A stretch of 41,400 nucleotides of DNA from a virus. A program made the position numbers and the translations under genes. The DNA lies in IMG/VR virus record IMGVR_UViG_3300025030_000221, positions 1 through 41,400 of that record. The stretch is one strand, 5' to 3'. The notes under the pieces were generated by a model that was not told the origin of the DNA, did no database searches, and saw only the letters and a list, made by a program, of their open reading frames with translations. Below, piece after piece: positions 14,754 to 22,824 of this stretch (position 1 is the stretch's first letter; the number at the start of each line of letters is the position of its first letter).

Positions 14754-15518
14754 ATGGCATTTCCATTGAACATTTACGGCAAGTTCGGGTGGGAGAAGAT
14801 TACCACCGTTGGCAAGAAGCACCGCCTGGGCACTCGTATGGAGTTGCCTGATGGTCGTGTGTTCTACTACGCCTTCAGCAACGGTGCCATTGGCGCTGGT
14901 AAGCTGGTGATGCAGAAGGACTTGGTGACTGGTGTCCACGGACGTGGCAGGTCTGTTGCAGCCGCCGCCCTGGGCACCCTGGCCATCATCGTGACCAACT
15001 CAGGCGCATCGCTTACCAAGGACAAGTACGCCGACGGCACCATCTACGTGACTGATGGTAATGCAGAAGGCCACATGTACATCGTCAAGGGCCATCTTGC
15101 CGCTGCCACCACCGCCACCTTCAAGGTAAATCTTGACGAAGAGGATGGCATCGCTGACGAAGCCCTCACCACTGCCTCGAAGGTGGGGTTGCGGCAGAAC
15201 AAGTGGCTGGACTGCGAACTGTTTGACTCCAACGACATTGACGGCATCCCGTTGGGCGTGGCCCCCGTTGAGGTGGCGGATGACCGCTACTTCTGGTGCC
15301 AGACCTGGGGTTCCGCACAAATCCTGATGATAGCCCAATCGTCTGTTATAGGTTACAAGGCACGGGTCTATGCCACGGGCACCGTGGATGGTGGCGTCAG
15401 GATGAACAAGACAGCAAGCGCTCAGGCAACAGACAGCCTCTTGCCTGTAATCGGCATCTTTGAAAGCATCGCCACCGCAACGGGGTATGCCCAGATTTTC
15501 CTTCAAATAGCCCGGTAA
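14754..15518 (+). CDS. Putative capsid decoration or head protein, 254 aa
   Basis: The ATG at 14754 follows AAAGGAGACTAG. The protein is beta-rich, with many Gly, Ala, Val and Thr residues, alternating hydrophobic strands and a repeated Gly-Val pattern in the C-terminal third. It has no enzymatic motif. Position directly after the coat genes suggests a head decoration, head-tail joining or small tail protein. It lies just upstream of the sugar cassette, so it could be a carrier of the sugar; that is inference. Confidence 0.55.
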   Translation: MAFPLNIYGKFGWEKITTVGKKHRLGTRMELPDGRVFYYAFSNGAIGAGKLVMQKDLVTGVHGRGRSVAAAALGTLAIIVTNSGASLTKDKYADGTIYVTDGNAEGHMYIVKGHLAAATTATFKVNLDEEDGIADEALTTASKVGLRQNKWLDCELFDSNDIDGIPLGVAPVEVADDRYFWCQTWGSAQILMIAQSSVIGYKARVYATGTVDGGVRMNKTASAQATDSLLPVIGIFESIATATGYAQIFLQIAR

Positions 15519-15529
15519 GGTAGCCTATT

Positions 15530-17146
15530 ATGGCTACTTTGCTTGAATATGACCTCAAGAGTGTTCCTGTCGGCGTTGTGCCCCCTGCGCCTACAGGGGC
15601 ACTCTTGCCCACAGTGCTTGTGGCTATCGTGGGGCCTCGGCCCATGAGCTATGGCACTGAGGGCCGCACCACGCTAGATGACACTCTGGCGATGTGCGCT
15701 GCCTACGGGCCATCGGCTGTTCCTGTATTCATTCCAGGTTTCATCACTGAGGAAGAGGCTGCATCCACTGTCCCCCGAAGCAGGCTGCGGGGCCATACCC
15801 AGATGCGTAACTGGGGAGTCCAGGCCGCTATAGACGGTGGCTATGACTACCTCTTCCTGATTGAGAACGACGCCTGTTTCACCCCTAACACACTCGAAAG
15901 ATTGCTCCGCCACGGGCAAGACATCATCCTGCCACGACTCACCTTCCCTGACTTCCCACCTGTCGAAGACATGAACTATGGGCCGCATGACAGGCCAACA
16001 CGGGAAGGACTGTTGCGTCTGACCTGGGCTGCCCATTGTTGCATTCTGTTCAAAGTTGAAGCTTTGAAGCGTATTGCCCCTCCTGTATGGAGAGGCTTTG
16101 GTACTGAGGGCGAAGACCACTACTTCTGGCAGCAGCAGGGTTGCTACCCGCACATGGATGTGGACACGCCAGTCAAAATCCTGGAGTTGGCACGGGGCTT
16201 CAAAGACTTCTACCAGATTCCTTTTCGTGCCCATAATAACAATGGAACATTCTGTATTGGCCCTGTTTATCTGAGCCATCAGTCACGAGATATGGGACTC
16301 TATCTTTGTAAAGCCGAGGGGTGCAAATACGAGATGATAACCATGAAACCACAAACCATCAGGCCAGATGAGATGAATAACCCATCATTGATGGTCGAGA
16401 TGGCAACTCTTCGAGAGCATTGGGAAGGCAGAGCCATGAGCTATCCCAGACTCCAATGGCCCCAGGACAAAGGTTATCTGGCGGCACTCATGGATGCTGC
16501 TGGGGTTGTGTCTGATGACTATGTGCTGGATGCGGGCACTGGCCCTGGTTACATTGCCCATGAAGTTGCTCCGGTGGTGCACCAGGTAGTCGGCCTGGAT
16601 GTATCGCCCGCCATGCTTGCACGGGTGAATGGACGCACGGCTGTAAACACGGAGTTCGTAGAGGGGGACATCAGGGCCATTCCTTACCCCAGGGGACGGT
16701 TCGACAAGGTGTTTGCCAGGATGGTAGTGCATGGACTGACAGGGCAGGGCGATGCGGACAAGGCCATGCGGGAATGCCTGCGGGTGCTAGTCCCTGGCGG
16801 CAAGTTCATCTTCTCCGAGGGTGTGCCAATTAGTCGGATGGCGCAGCAATGGTATACCGAAATGTTCAAGTTGAAGGAAGACCGTATGACCATGACAGTG
16901 CCGTTTATGAACCGCCTTATGGTCAGAGCGGGCTTCAAGTACATCAAGGCTGCTGAATATATCATGGAGGGGTTTAGCATCCGCAACTGGCTAGATAACA
17001 GCGGGCTACCCAAGGAGAGCACAGACCGCATCATGGAGATACACAGGACGATGCCCGATGCGGTGCGGAAGGCGTATAAAGCTACCATCACACAAGACGA
17101 CGTGGTGATACAGAGCAAGTTCGCAATCTTGACGGGGACGAAATGA
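15530..17146 (+). CDS. Glycosyltransferase-methyltransferase fusion
   Basis: Two domains in 538 aa. Residues about 25-270 look like a GT-A type glycosyltransferase: a beta start (Pro-Thr-Val-Leu-Val-Ala-Ile-Val-Gly), an Arg-Asn-Trp-Gly helix, and Leu-Phe-Leu-Ile-Glu-Asn-Asp-Ala, which would be the metal/nucleotide-binding acidic motif. Residues about 310-480 form a class I SAM methyltransferase with motif I Val-Leu-Asp-Ala-Gly-Thr-Gly-Pro-Gly, then Gly-Leu-Asp-Val-Ser and a Phe-Asp-Lys-Val-Phe-Ala strand. The protein may transfer and methylate one sugar. The stop overlaps the next start (ATGA). Acceptor and donor are unknown. The methyltransferase call is firmer than the transferase call. Confidence 0.75.
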   Translation: MATLLEYDLKSVPVGVVPPAPTGALLPTVLVAIVGPRPMSYGTEGRTTLDDTLAMCAAYGPSAVPVFIPGFITEEEAASTVPRSRLRGHTQMRNWGVQAAIDGGYDYLFLIENDACFTPNTLERLLRHGQDIILPRLTFPDFPPVEDMNYGPHDRPTREGLLRLTWAAHCCILFKVEALKRIAPPVWRGFGTEGEDHYFWQQQGCYPHMDVDTPVKILELARGFKDFYQIPFRAHNNNGTFCIGPVYLSHQSRDMGLYLCKAEGCKYEMITMKPQTIRPDEMNNPSLMVEMATLREHWEGRAMSYPRLQWPQDKGYLAALMDAAGVVSDDYVLDAGTGPGYIAHEVAPVVHQVVGLDVSPAMLARVNGRTAVNTEFVEGDIRAIPYPRGRFDKVFARMVVHGLTGQGDADKAMRECLRVLVPGGKFIFSEGVPISRMAQQWYTEMFKLKEDRMTMTVPFMNRLMVRAGFKYIKAAEYIMEGFSIRNWLDNSGLPKESTDRIMEIHRTMPDAVRKAYKATITQDDVVIQSKFAILTGTK

Positions 17147-18498
17147 CAGTTGCACCCGGACGGCACAAAGTTCTTGCCGACGTTGCGGAGTTGAATGGCT
17201 GTCGGGGCGGCAAGCCTGTTGTGCTGGCCCACGGCTGCTTCGACGTGCTGCATCCAGGGCATATCGGCTATCTGAGAGAAGCCAAGGCGAAGGGCGATGT
17301 GCTTGTGGTGAGCGTCACCGCGGATGAATATGTGAACAAGGGGCCAGGAAAGCCCGTGTTTTCCCAATGGCAACGCATGGAGCAGTTAGCGGCTCTCGAC
17401 ATGGTGGACTACGTTGTGCCGAGTAATGCACCCACTGCCGCAGAGGTTATTGAGGCAGTTCGTCCAGACCTATTCGTCAAGGGTGGCGACTATGACGAGC
17501 AGGGTATCATACAGGAAGAGAAGGATGCCCTGGCGTCAGTAGGGGGGCGGTTGGCCTTCACGCCATACTTTCCAGTTCCCAAGGAAGACCTCAACGGCAC
17601 ATTTCACAGCTACTCAGAGGAGACATGGCGGTGGTTGGAAGGATTCAGGCGGCGCCACAGCGCAGACGAGATTCTGGGATCGGTGGACTCCATTGCGAAT
17701 CTGAGCATCCTGGTGGTGGGGGAGAGCATTACCGATAGATATGTGATAGTGAACACGCTCACCAAGAGTCCTAGAGAGCACCATCTGTCTGTCAAGAAGC
17801 TGCGAACCGAGGCTTATCATGGCGGTTCTGTAGCTATCCAGAACCACCTGGCAGGGTTTGCCAAGAACGTGCGGCTGGTATGCCAGCGTGAGCCGATTGT
17901 AAAAGAGCGGTTTGTAGAGGAACAGGAGTTCCGCAAACTGTTCTCGATACAAACATTGCCAGACACGCTATCTATCAAGTTGGAAGGGCTTGACCTTCTG
18001 GCCCATGCCGCCGAGTACAGCATGGTCATAGCGATGGACTACGGGCATGGCCTGTTCACGCCTGAGTTACGGGACGGACTGCAAAAGCAGGCCAGGTTCC
18101 TTGCCGTGAACTGCCAGACCAACTCTGCCAACTATGGGCTGAACCTTGCGACCAAATGGAAGCGGCTGGACTTTATTTGCATGGATGGTCCTGAACAGCG
18201 GCTGGCCCTAGCTAACGGCTGGGATATATACAGCGCAAGCAATGTGCTGCTGACCAACGGCTCAAAAGGCTGCAACTTTGGCATGGACGTCCCATCCTTC
18301 GTGACGCAATTGGTTGACAGAGTAGGCGCTGGTGATGCCCTCTTTTCCCTGGCGGCACCGTTGACATGCCTGGGGGTAGATCGAGAGGTAGCGGCCTTTG
18401 TGGGCAGTTGCGCCGCCGCCATGCAGTGTGCTACTTTTGGCAACGAGAAGCCCATTGACCCCAAGGTCTTACGGAAGTTCATCAGGAGACTTGTGTAA
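17143..18498 (+). CDS. HldE-like heptose kinase/nucleotidyltransferase, domains swapped
   Basis: Two domains make up 451 aa. The N-terminal domain (residues about 25-150) is a cytidylyltransferase-fold nucleotidyltransferase with Gly-Cys-Phe-Asp-Val-Leu-His-Pro-Gly-His (HxGH at 37-40) and Lys-Gly-Gly-Asp-Tyr. The C-terminal domain (about 185-451) is a PfkB/ribokinase-type sugar kinase with Val-Gly-Ala-Gly-Asp (394-398), the usual anion-hole and base motif. Bacterial HldE has the kinase first and the nucleotidyltransferase last; here the order is reversed. The likely reactions are phosphorylation of heptose 7-phosphate at C1 and nucleotide transfer to give an NDP-heptose. The neighbour is GmhA-like, the first step of the same pathway. 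The N-terminal domain could serve a different sugar or glycerol phosphate. Confidence 0.75.
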   Translation: MTVAPGRHKVLADVAELNGCRGGKPVVLAHGCFDVLHPGHIGYLREAKAKGDVLVVSVTADEYVNKGPGKPVFSQWQRMEQLAALDMVDYVVPSNAPTAAEVIEAVRPDLFVKGGDYDEQGIIQEEKDALASVGGRLAFTPYFPVPKEDLNGTFHSYSEETWRWLEGFRRRHSADEILGSVDSIANLSILVVGESITDRYVIVNTLTKSPREHHLSVKKLRTEAYHGGSVAIQNHLAGFAKNVRLVCQREPIVKERFVEEQEFRKLFSIQTLPDTLSIKLEGLDLLAHAAEYSMVIAMDYGHGLFTPELRDGLQKQARFLAVNCQTNSANYGLNLATKWKRLDFICMDGPEQRLALANGWDIYSASNVLLTNGSKGCNFGMDVPSFVTQLVDRVGAGDALFSLAAPLTCLGVDREVAAFVGSCAAAMQCATFGNEKPIDPKVLRKFIRRLV

Positions 18499-19031
18499 TG
18501 GCTGTGGTGACAGTAGCAGACCAGATAGCCCTATACAAGGGGCGAGTTATTGAAGCCATTGAGAATATCAGGGCGACGGAAGTAGTTGTCCTGATAGAAC
18601 TGCTGCGGGCCATGCGAGATAGGGGCAGCACGGTCTTTGTGGTGGGCAACGGCGGCTCCCAGGCTAATGCCCAACACCTTGTACTCCATCTCCGTGATGT
18701 GGGCATAAAGGCCATTGACCTTATGGCCGACTCTGCCTACCTGACAGCGCAGAGCAACGACTATGGCTACCAAGGCAGCGCAGCCCGCCTACTGACACTA
18801 CTTCAACGTGGCAGCGACGCCCTTATTGTCATAAGCGGTTCTGGGCACTCGGACAACATCCTGGAATGTCTCGGTGTAGGGAAAGGCACAAACATTGGGA
18901 TATTGGGCTTTGGGGGTGGCCTAGCTCTGCCAATGTGTCAGAGTGCGGTGGTCTTGCCACAGGCCGAGTATGGCCCCGTGGAGGATGCGATGTCTTGTAT
19001 ACTGCACATGATAGCTGAGGCTTTGAAATGA
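18498..19031 (+). CDS. SIS-domain sugar isomerase, GmhA-like
   Basis: This 177-aa SIS protein has the phosphosugar-binding loop Gly-Asn-Gly-Gly-Ser (50-54) and a second loop Ser-Gly-Ser-Gly-His-Ser near residue 112. Closest by eye is GmhA, which turns sedoheptulose 7-phosphate into heptose 7-phosphate, the substrate of HldE encoded just upstream (start overlaps its stop by one base). Aligning to E. coli GmhA by eye, the catalytic Glu65 falls on His64, and the C-terminal catalytic His180 has no clear partner. Either the alignment is off, the enzyme acts differently, or it is a binding protein. Membrane segments are absent, so it is cytoplasmic. Confidence 0.65.
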   Translation: MAVVTVADQIALYKGRVIEAIENIRATEVVVLIELLRAMRDRGSTVFVVGNGGSQANAQHLVLHLRDVGIKAIDLMADSAYLTAQSNDYGYQGSAARLLTLLQRGSDALIVISGSGHSDNILECLGVGKGTNIGILGFGGGLALPMCQSAVVLPQAEYGPVEDAMSCILHMIAEALK

Positions 19032-19111
19032 AAAGGGGAAGAGTTGGCTTGTGTTCCTTCGCCGAGTATTTGTACGGCAACCCTGTACCACTTAACCTTA
19101 GCAAAGGGTGA
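19028..19111 (+). CDS. Tiny coupled ORF, 27 aa
   Basis: ATG at 19028 in an ATGA overlap with the SIS gene stop; the 27-residue product is basic at the start and ends in a short hydrophobic segment. It fills most of a 124-bp gap before the E1 alpha gene. It could be a small peptide, a remnant, or chance. There is no independent evidence for expression. Confidence 0.25.
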   Translation: MKRGRVGLCSFAEYLYGNPVPLNLSKG

Positions 19112-19155
19112 TAATACAGAGCAGCTATCCACCAACTCAGGAGCAGTATACCACA

Positions 19156-20049
19156 ATGACCTTTGACGCTGCCACAGCCTATGAGAAGATGTACCTGTGC
19201 CGACAGGTGGACTTGAAGATTGCACAGGTCTATGGTGGGTATGGCGCATCTTATAATCCCATGCGGACTCCAACACATCTGAGCCTGGGCCAGGAGAGTT
19301 GCGCCGTTGGCGTGATGATGGCTTTGCTTGCCGACGCCCATGTGTTTGCCAGTCACAGATGCCATGCCGCCTATCTTGCCAAGGGCGGCAACCTGAACGC
19401 CATGATAGCCGAACTCTACGGCAAGGGCACGGGCTGCTGTGGTGGTAGGGGCGGTTCCATGCATCTGCGGGACAAGGCGGCAGGTTTCATGGGAGCCTTC
19501 CCTATAGTCGGAGATGGCGTCAGCCTGGCAACGGGGGCTGCTTTGGCGGCGAAGCTAGAAGGCAGCGATAGAGTAACGGCGGTGTTCTTTGGTGACGCAG
19601 CGATGGAATCAGGGCAGGTATGGGAATCATTCAACTTCGCCGCCACCCATAAGCTCAGGCTCCTCTATGTCTGCGAGAATAACCGCCTGGCTACACAGAC
19701 GCCCGTAGAGCAACGTCAGCCAGGGAGTTCAAACATCTGGCAGCGAGTCCTTCTTTTCATGCAATCCAATCGAGTGACCGATAAGGATGTTGAGGTTATC
19801 TACAAAACAGTTCAGACCATGCTCCATGAACTGCCCGCCTTCCTGGAAATCAGGACACACCGATGGGCAGAGCACGTGGGGCCAATTATCGAGATGGCCA
19901 AGCCAGAATACGACCCCTTGGAGATATTAGGCGCACTGCTGCCAGCTACACAGCGAGACGACATTGAATGGGCAGTGGAGTTTGCCGTGTCGGAAGCGTT
20001 CCAGAAGGCTGAATCAGCACCTTGGGCAGAGGTGGAAGTTGCTGTATAA
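19156..20049 (+). CDS. Thiamine-diphosphate E1 alpha-like subunit
   Basis: I prefer the ATG at 19156, behind AGGAG at 19139-19143, to an upstream GTG at 19108; this gives 297 aa. The family is the alpha subunit of 2-oxo acid dehydrogenase E1 (pyruvate, acetoin or branched-chain type). Diagnostic parts are Thr-His-Leu-Ser-Leu-Gly-Gln-Glu, Gly-Arg-Gly-Gly-Ser-Met-His, and the ThDP motif Gly-Asp-Ala (146-148) with Asn-Asn exactly 26 residues later (175-176). The third motif residue is Ala instead of the usual Gly. Length is slightly shorter than typical (about 320-360). No E2 or E3 gene is nearby. The neighbours suggest use in sugar chemistry rather than respiration. Confidence 0.8.
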   Translation: MTFDAATAYEKMYLCRQVDLKIAQVYGGYGASYNPMRTPTHLSLGQESCAVGVMMALLADAHVFASHRCHAAYLAKGGNLNAMIAELYGKGTGCCGGRGGSMHLRDKAAGFMGAFPIVGDGVSLATGAALAAKLEGSDRVTAVFFGDAAMESGQVWESFNFAATHKLRLLYVCENNRLATQTPVEQRQPGSSNIWQRVLLFMQSNRVTDKDVEVIYKTVQTMLHELPAFLEIRTHRWAEHVGPIIEMAKPEYDPLEILGALLPATQRDDIEWAVEFAVSEAFQKAESAPWAEVEVAV

Positions 20050-20947
20050 GAACGCTATCTCTCAGGCGATGGTGGACGCTCTCCGCAACGATGAACGGGT
20101 GGTTATCATTGGGCAGAACGTCACCACACCACATGGCGTCTTTGGGACAGTCTCCGAAGCGGCACGGCTCTTCCCCAAGCGTGTCTTAGAGATGCCCATA
20201 TCCGAGACGATGATGACTGGGGCATGTGTGGGTCTGGCGATGGAAGGTTGGAAGCCCATCCTGGTACATACCCGGGCAGACTTCTCTCTGTTCAGCTTTG
20301 AGCACCTTATCAACACGGCGGCGAAGTTCAATTTCCTGCACGGGGAGCCGCTGCCGTTTATCATGCGGTGTGTAGTGGGCCGTGGATGGGGCCAGGGGCC
20401 AGTCCATAGCCAGAGTTGGCATCACCTTCTGGCGCAGATACCAGGGCTGGATGTGTTCATGCCAGTGTTGCCAGGCAGATATCACAGATGGCTGAAATCG
20501 GCTCTGGAGAGCGGCACCCCCACCATCATCTTTGAACCACGCCGCCTCTATGACCACGACCTGCTGGGAATGTCTGACCAGAAATACTACCCTCTGCCCG
20601 ACATCACCATCTTCGCCCTTGGCGACATGGTGCTAGAGGGATATGAGGCAGTGAAGGTGCTAGAGGGCATGGGTGTACGGCCCAATCTCCATGTATGGGA
20701 GCATGTAGTAGAACTTCCGTCTACTGATCACCCATACTTACTTGTGGACACCGTTGTTCATAGACCTAGCCCAGGCATCGTATCCCCGCCCTTCATCCCC
20801 CAGGGCGCCTCTGTACCAATGGAACGGATGTGGTATCCTTCTGCCAGGGATATTGTAGTCAGAGTATGCCAGCTGCTAGGGAAAACGCCGCCAGCGGAGG
20901 TGGAATCTCATGCAAGCGACATCGCAGTACCTACAAGTGCTTTCTAG
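20039..20947 (+). CDS. Thiamine-diphosphate E1 beta-like subunit
   Basis: The homologous frame starts near 20039. The N-terminus of known beta subunits (Tyr-Lys-Asn-Ala-Ile then Gln-Ala-Met) matches a start at the TTG (20039) or CTG (20042), with GAGGTGG (20029-20035) as ribosome site. It overlaps the alpha gene by 11 bp, so the pair is coupled and likely assembles. Conserved parts are Pro-Ile-Ser-Glu-Thr (the ThDP-activating Glu) and Pro-Val-His-Ser-Gln-Ser, with a transketolase-type C-terminal domain. The 302-aa length is near normal. As alpha2beta2 with ThDP it would decarboxylate a 2-oxo acid and pass on a two-carbon unit. Confidence 0.8.
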   Translation: MLYKNAISQAMVDALRNDERVVIIGQNVTTPHGVFGTVSEAARLFPKRVLEMPISETMMTGACVGLAMEGWKPILVHTRADFSLFSFEHLINTAAKFNFLHGEPLPFIMRCVVGRGWGQGPVHSQSWHHLLAQIPGLDVFMPVLPGRYHRWLKSALESGTPTIIFEPRRLYDHDLLGMSDQKYYPLPDITIFALGDMVLEGYEAVKVLEGMGVRPNLHVWEHVVELPSTDHPYLLVDTVVHRPSPGIVSPPFIPQGASVPMERMWYPSARDIVVRVCQLLGKTPPAEVESHASDIAVPTSAF

Positions 20948-21164
20948 TGTGGACTTTCCAAAGGAAGTCGAGTTTGTCTCATGGAATGGGAATAAACTCA
21001 CCTTGCGGATGAAACAGGACATGCCAACAGCAGAACGGGGGCACATGCTCTTGGAGTTGGAGAAGCGGCTGCATCGGGAGATAGACCCAGATGTGCAGGT
21101 CTTTCTACAGCCAAGAGGCGACATGGAAAAGCTACGGGTGAAGCTAAGGGGCGCGAAGGTCTAA
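20910..21164 (+). CDS. Small charged protein in the sugar cassette, 84 aa
   Basis: This frame overlaps the E1 beta gene by 38 bp, and its stop overlaps the radical SAM start. GGAGGTGG at about 20896 precedes the ATG at 20910. A beta-alpha-beta arrangement is suggested, with Phe-Pro-Lys-Glu-Val-Glu-Phe-Val early, a helical middle (Glu-Arg-Gly-His-Met-Leu-Leu-Glu), then Gln-Val-Phe-Leu-Gln-Pro-Arg-Gly-Asp. No family was recognised. Tight packing suggests a partner of a neighbour. Confidence 0.55.
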   Translation: MQATSQYLQVLSSVDFPKEVEFVSWNGNKLTLRMKQDMPTAERGHMLLELEKRLHREIDPDVQVFLQPRGDMEKLRVKLRGAKV

Positions 21165-22291
21165 TGGTCATCGTAATTGAGCGACCTACCACCAGCCTCC
21201 GCATTATGGACGGCCACAAACTGCCCTACCACATTGACCGTGTAGAGCAATGGCGGCATGGAGAGCGACTGGCTCCCGTAACCATAGATATGGCGTTGAC
21301 CCGCAAGTGTGACGCAGCTTGTAGCTTTTGTTACGCCATGCTCCAGGAAAATGACCGCCACGAGCTTACTTGGCCCATCCTATCCGATTTCCTGGATGAC
21401 GCCGCTGAGATAGGGGTTAGAGCTATCAGCCTGCTTTCAGACGGCGAGAGTCTGCTATCCCGACACTGGGTTCCATTTGTGCAAAAGTGCAAAGCCCTTG
21501 GCATGGACGTGGCAGCAGGAAGTAACTGTCACACGCTCACACCTGACAGACAGGAGGTATCGCTACCCGCCCTGTCTTACATCCGCATCAACTGTCCTGC
21601 TGGTACTGAGCAACGTTATTGTGAAATCATGGGCGTTCAGCCCAAGTTCTTCCAACAGGTGCTCTCGAATATCCGCAACATGGTGGCTATCAAGAAGCGG
21701 AACAATCTGCCTGTTCAATTGGTGCTTCAGATGGTCTGCTTACCACAGGATGTTGACCAGGTGATTCCATTCGTAAGGCTAGGCAAAGAACTTGGCGTGG
21801 AAGCCTGCACCGTAAAGCACGTGGCGGATGATGAGGATGGCAACTTGGGTGTCAACTACGGAGCGGTCAAGGGAATGATACCCACGCTGCAAGAGGCACA
21901 GAAACTTGCCACGCCTGAGTATCAGGTCATTGTCATGTGGAACAAGATACTAGAAGGCATGACCAGGACATATCAGCGATGCCGTGGACCAAGATTCATG
22001 TTGCAGATAAGCGGTAGCGGACTGGTGGCTCCATGCGGCGATAAGTTCAATGACCGCTACGCCAAGTTGCACATCGGCAACATTACCGAGCAACGGTTCA
22101 AAGACATCTTCCACTCCGAGCGATACTGGGAAGTCATGGACTATCTGGTCTCTGAGGAGTTCAACGCACAACGCTCTTGTGGCCCCCTTTGTAGACAAGA
22201 TATGATAAACCGTGCCCTTGAAAAGGAAGTAAAAGGGCTAGAGATAATCCAAGCGGCAACTGAACCAACAGTCAACTTCAACTTCATATAG
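21164..22291 (+). CDS. Radical SAM enzyme with SPASM-like C-terminus
   Basis: The 375-aa protein has the Cys-x3-Cys-x2-Cys motif (49, 53, 56) that binds the [4Fe-4S] cluster cleaving S-adenosylmethionine. The barrel follows, with Leu-Leu-Ser-Asp-Gly-Glu as the probable SAM-binding second strand (normally Gly-Gly-Glu). A Cys-rich C-terminal part includes Cys-Arg-Gly-Pro, Ala-Pro-Cys-Gly-Asp-Lys and Cys-Gly-Pro-Leu-Cys, resembling a SPASM or Twitch domain for auxiliary clusters. The substrate is unknown; context suggests a sugar, lipid or small peptide. The start overlaps the preceding stop (TAATG). Confidence 0.8.
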   Translation: MVIVIERPTTSLRIMDGHKLPYHIDRVEQWRHGERLAPVTIDMALTRKCDAACSFCYAMLQENDRHELTWPILSDFLDDAAEIGVRAISLLSDGESLLSRHWVPFVQKCKALGMDVAAGSNCHTLTPDRQEVSLPALSYIRINCPAGTEQRYCEIMGVQPKFFQQVLSNIRNMVAIKKRNNLPVQLVLQMVCLPQDVDQVIPFVRLGKELGVEACTVKHVADDEDGNLGVNYGAVKGMIPTLQEAQKLATPEYQVIVMWNKILEGMTRTYQRCRGPRFMLQISGSGLVAPCGDKFNDRYAKLHIGNITEQRFKDIFHSERYWEVMDYLVSEEFNAQRSCGPLCRQDMINRALEKEVKGLEIIQAATEPTVNFNFI

Positions 22292-22293
22292 CC

Positions 22294-22824
22294 ATGAAAC
22301 ATATACCCATGAACAAAGACCATGCAGACAAAGCGCTCCTGCGCTTCAAAGGAGTGGCAGACGACCTTGGGTTGGACTGGTGCTTGTTTGCTGGCTCTGC
22401 CCTGGGCATGTACCGAGACGGACGGTGGATAACCCATGACGACGACATAGACCTGGCGGTAAAGGCCACGCCAGAGGAGTTGGAGAAGCTGTGGCCTGCG
22501 TTGTATGAAGCAGGCTTCAACCTTGGACGATGGTGCGAGAACGTGGACGGGACAAAGAACAGGCATATCTACTACGACCCCGACGTTCCCAACATCAAAG
22601 ACGGCGGCATCCTGGTGGACGTGTTCTACACCTTCACCGACGACGAGGAGAACCTTACGCGTTTCTTTGACGCCGTGCCGTACAAGGACGAACTGTACCG
22701 TGTGCCGCACCCTGTCCAGGCGTATTTGCAACTGGCCTACGGCGAATGGTGGAATAAAGAGAACCGCAACGCTGCGATGGGCAAAGAGGGAGTGAAAGTT
22801 GGTAGCCAAACTGTGGTTGCCTAA
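22294..22824 (+). CDS. LicD-like phosphotransferase / nucleotidyltransferase-fold protein
   Basis: 176 aa. Residues about 30-55 carry Ala-Gly-Ser-Ala-Leu-Gly-Met-Tyr and then His-Asp-Asp-Asp-Ile-Asp-Leu-Ala-Val, the metal-binding Asp pattern of LicD and other nucleotidyltransferase-fold proteins. LicD moves phosphocholine onto surface glycans; other relatives add phospho-ribitol or phosphoethanolamine. The protein is shorter than LicD (about 270 aa) but ends with Tyr-Gly-Glu-Trp-Trp-Asn, a common family end. It starts 2 bp after the radical SAM gene. A phosphoryl-substituent transferase for the cassette's sugar is my inference. Confidence 0.65.
   Translation: MKHIPMNKDHADKALLRFKGVADDLGLDWCLFAGSALGMYRDGRWITHDDDIDLAVKATPEELEKLWPALYEAGFNLGRWCENVDGTKNRHIYYDPDVPNIKDGGILVDVFYTFTDDEENLTRFFDAVPYKDELYRVPHPVQAYLQLAYGEWWNKENRNAAMGKEGVKVGSQTVVA

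Noticed and set aside
19108-19155. GTG at 19108 as E1 alpha start
   Set aside because: The purine box abuts the GTG with no spacing, and residues before the ATG at 19156 do not match the family.
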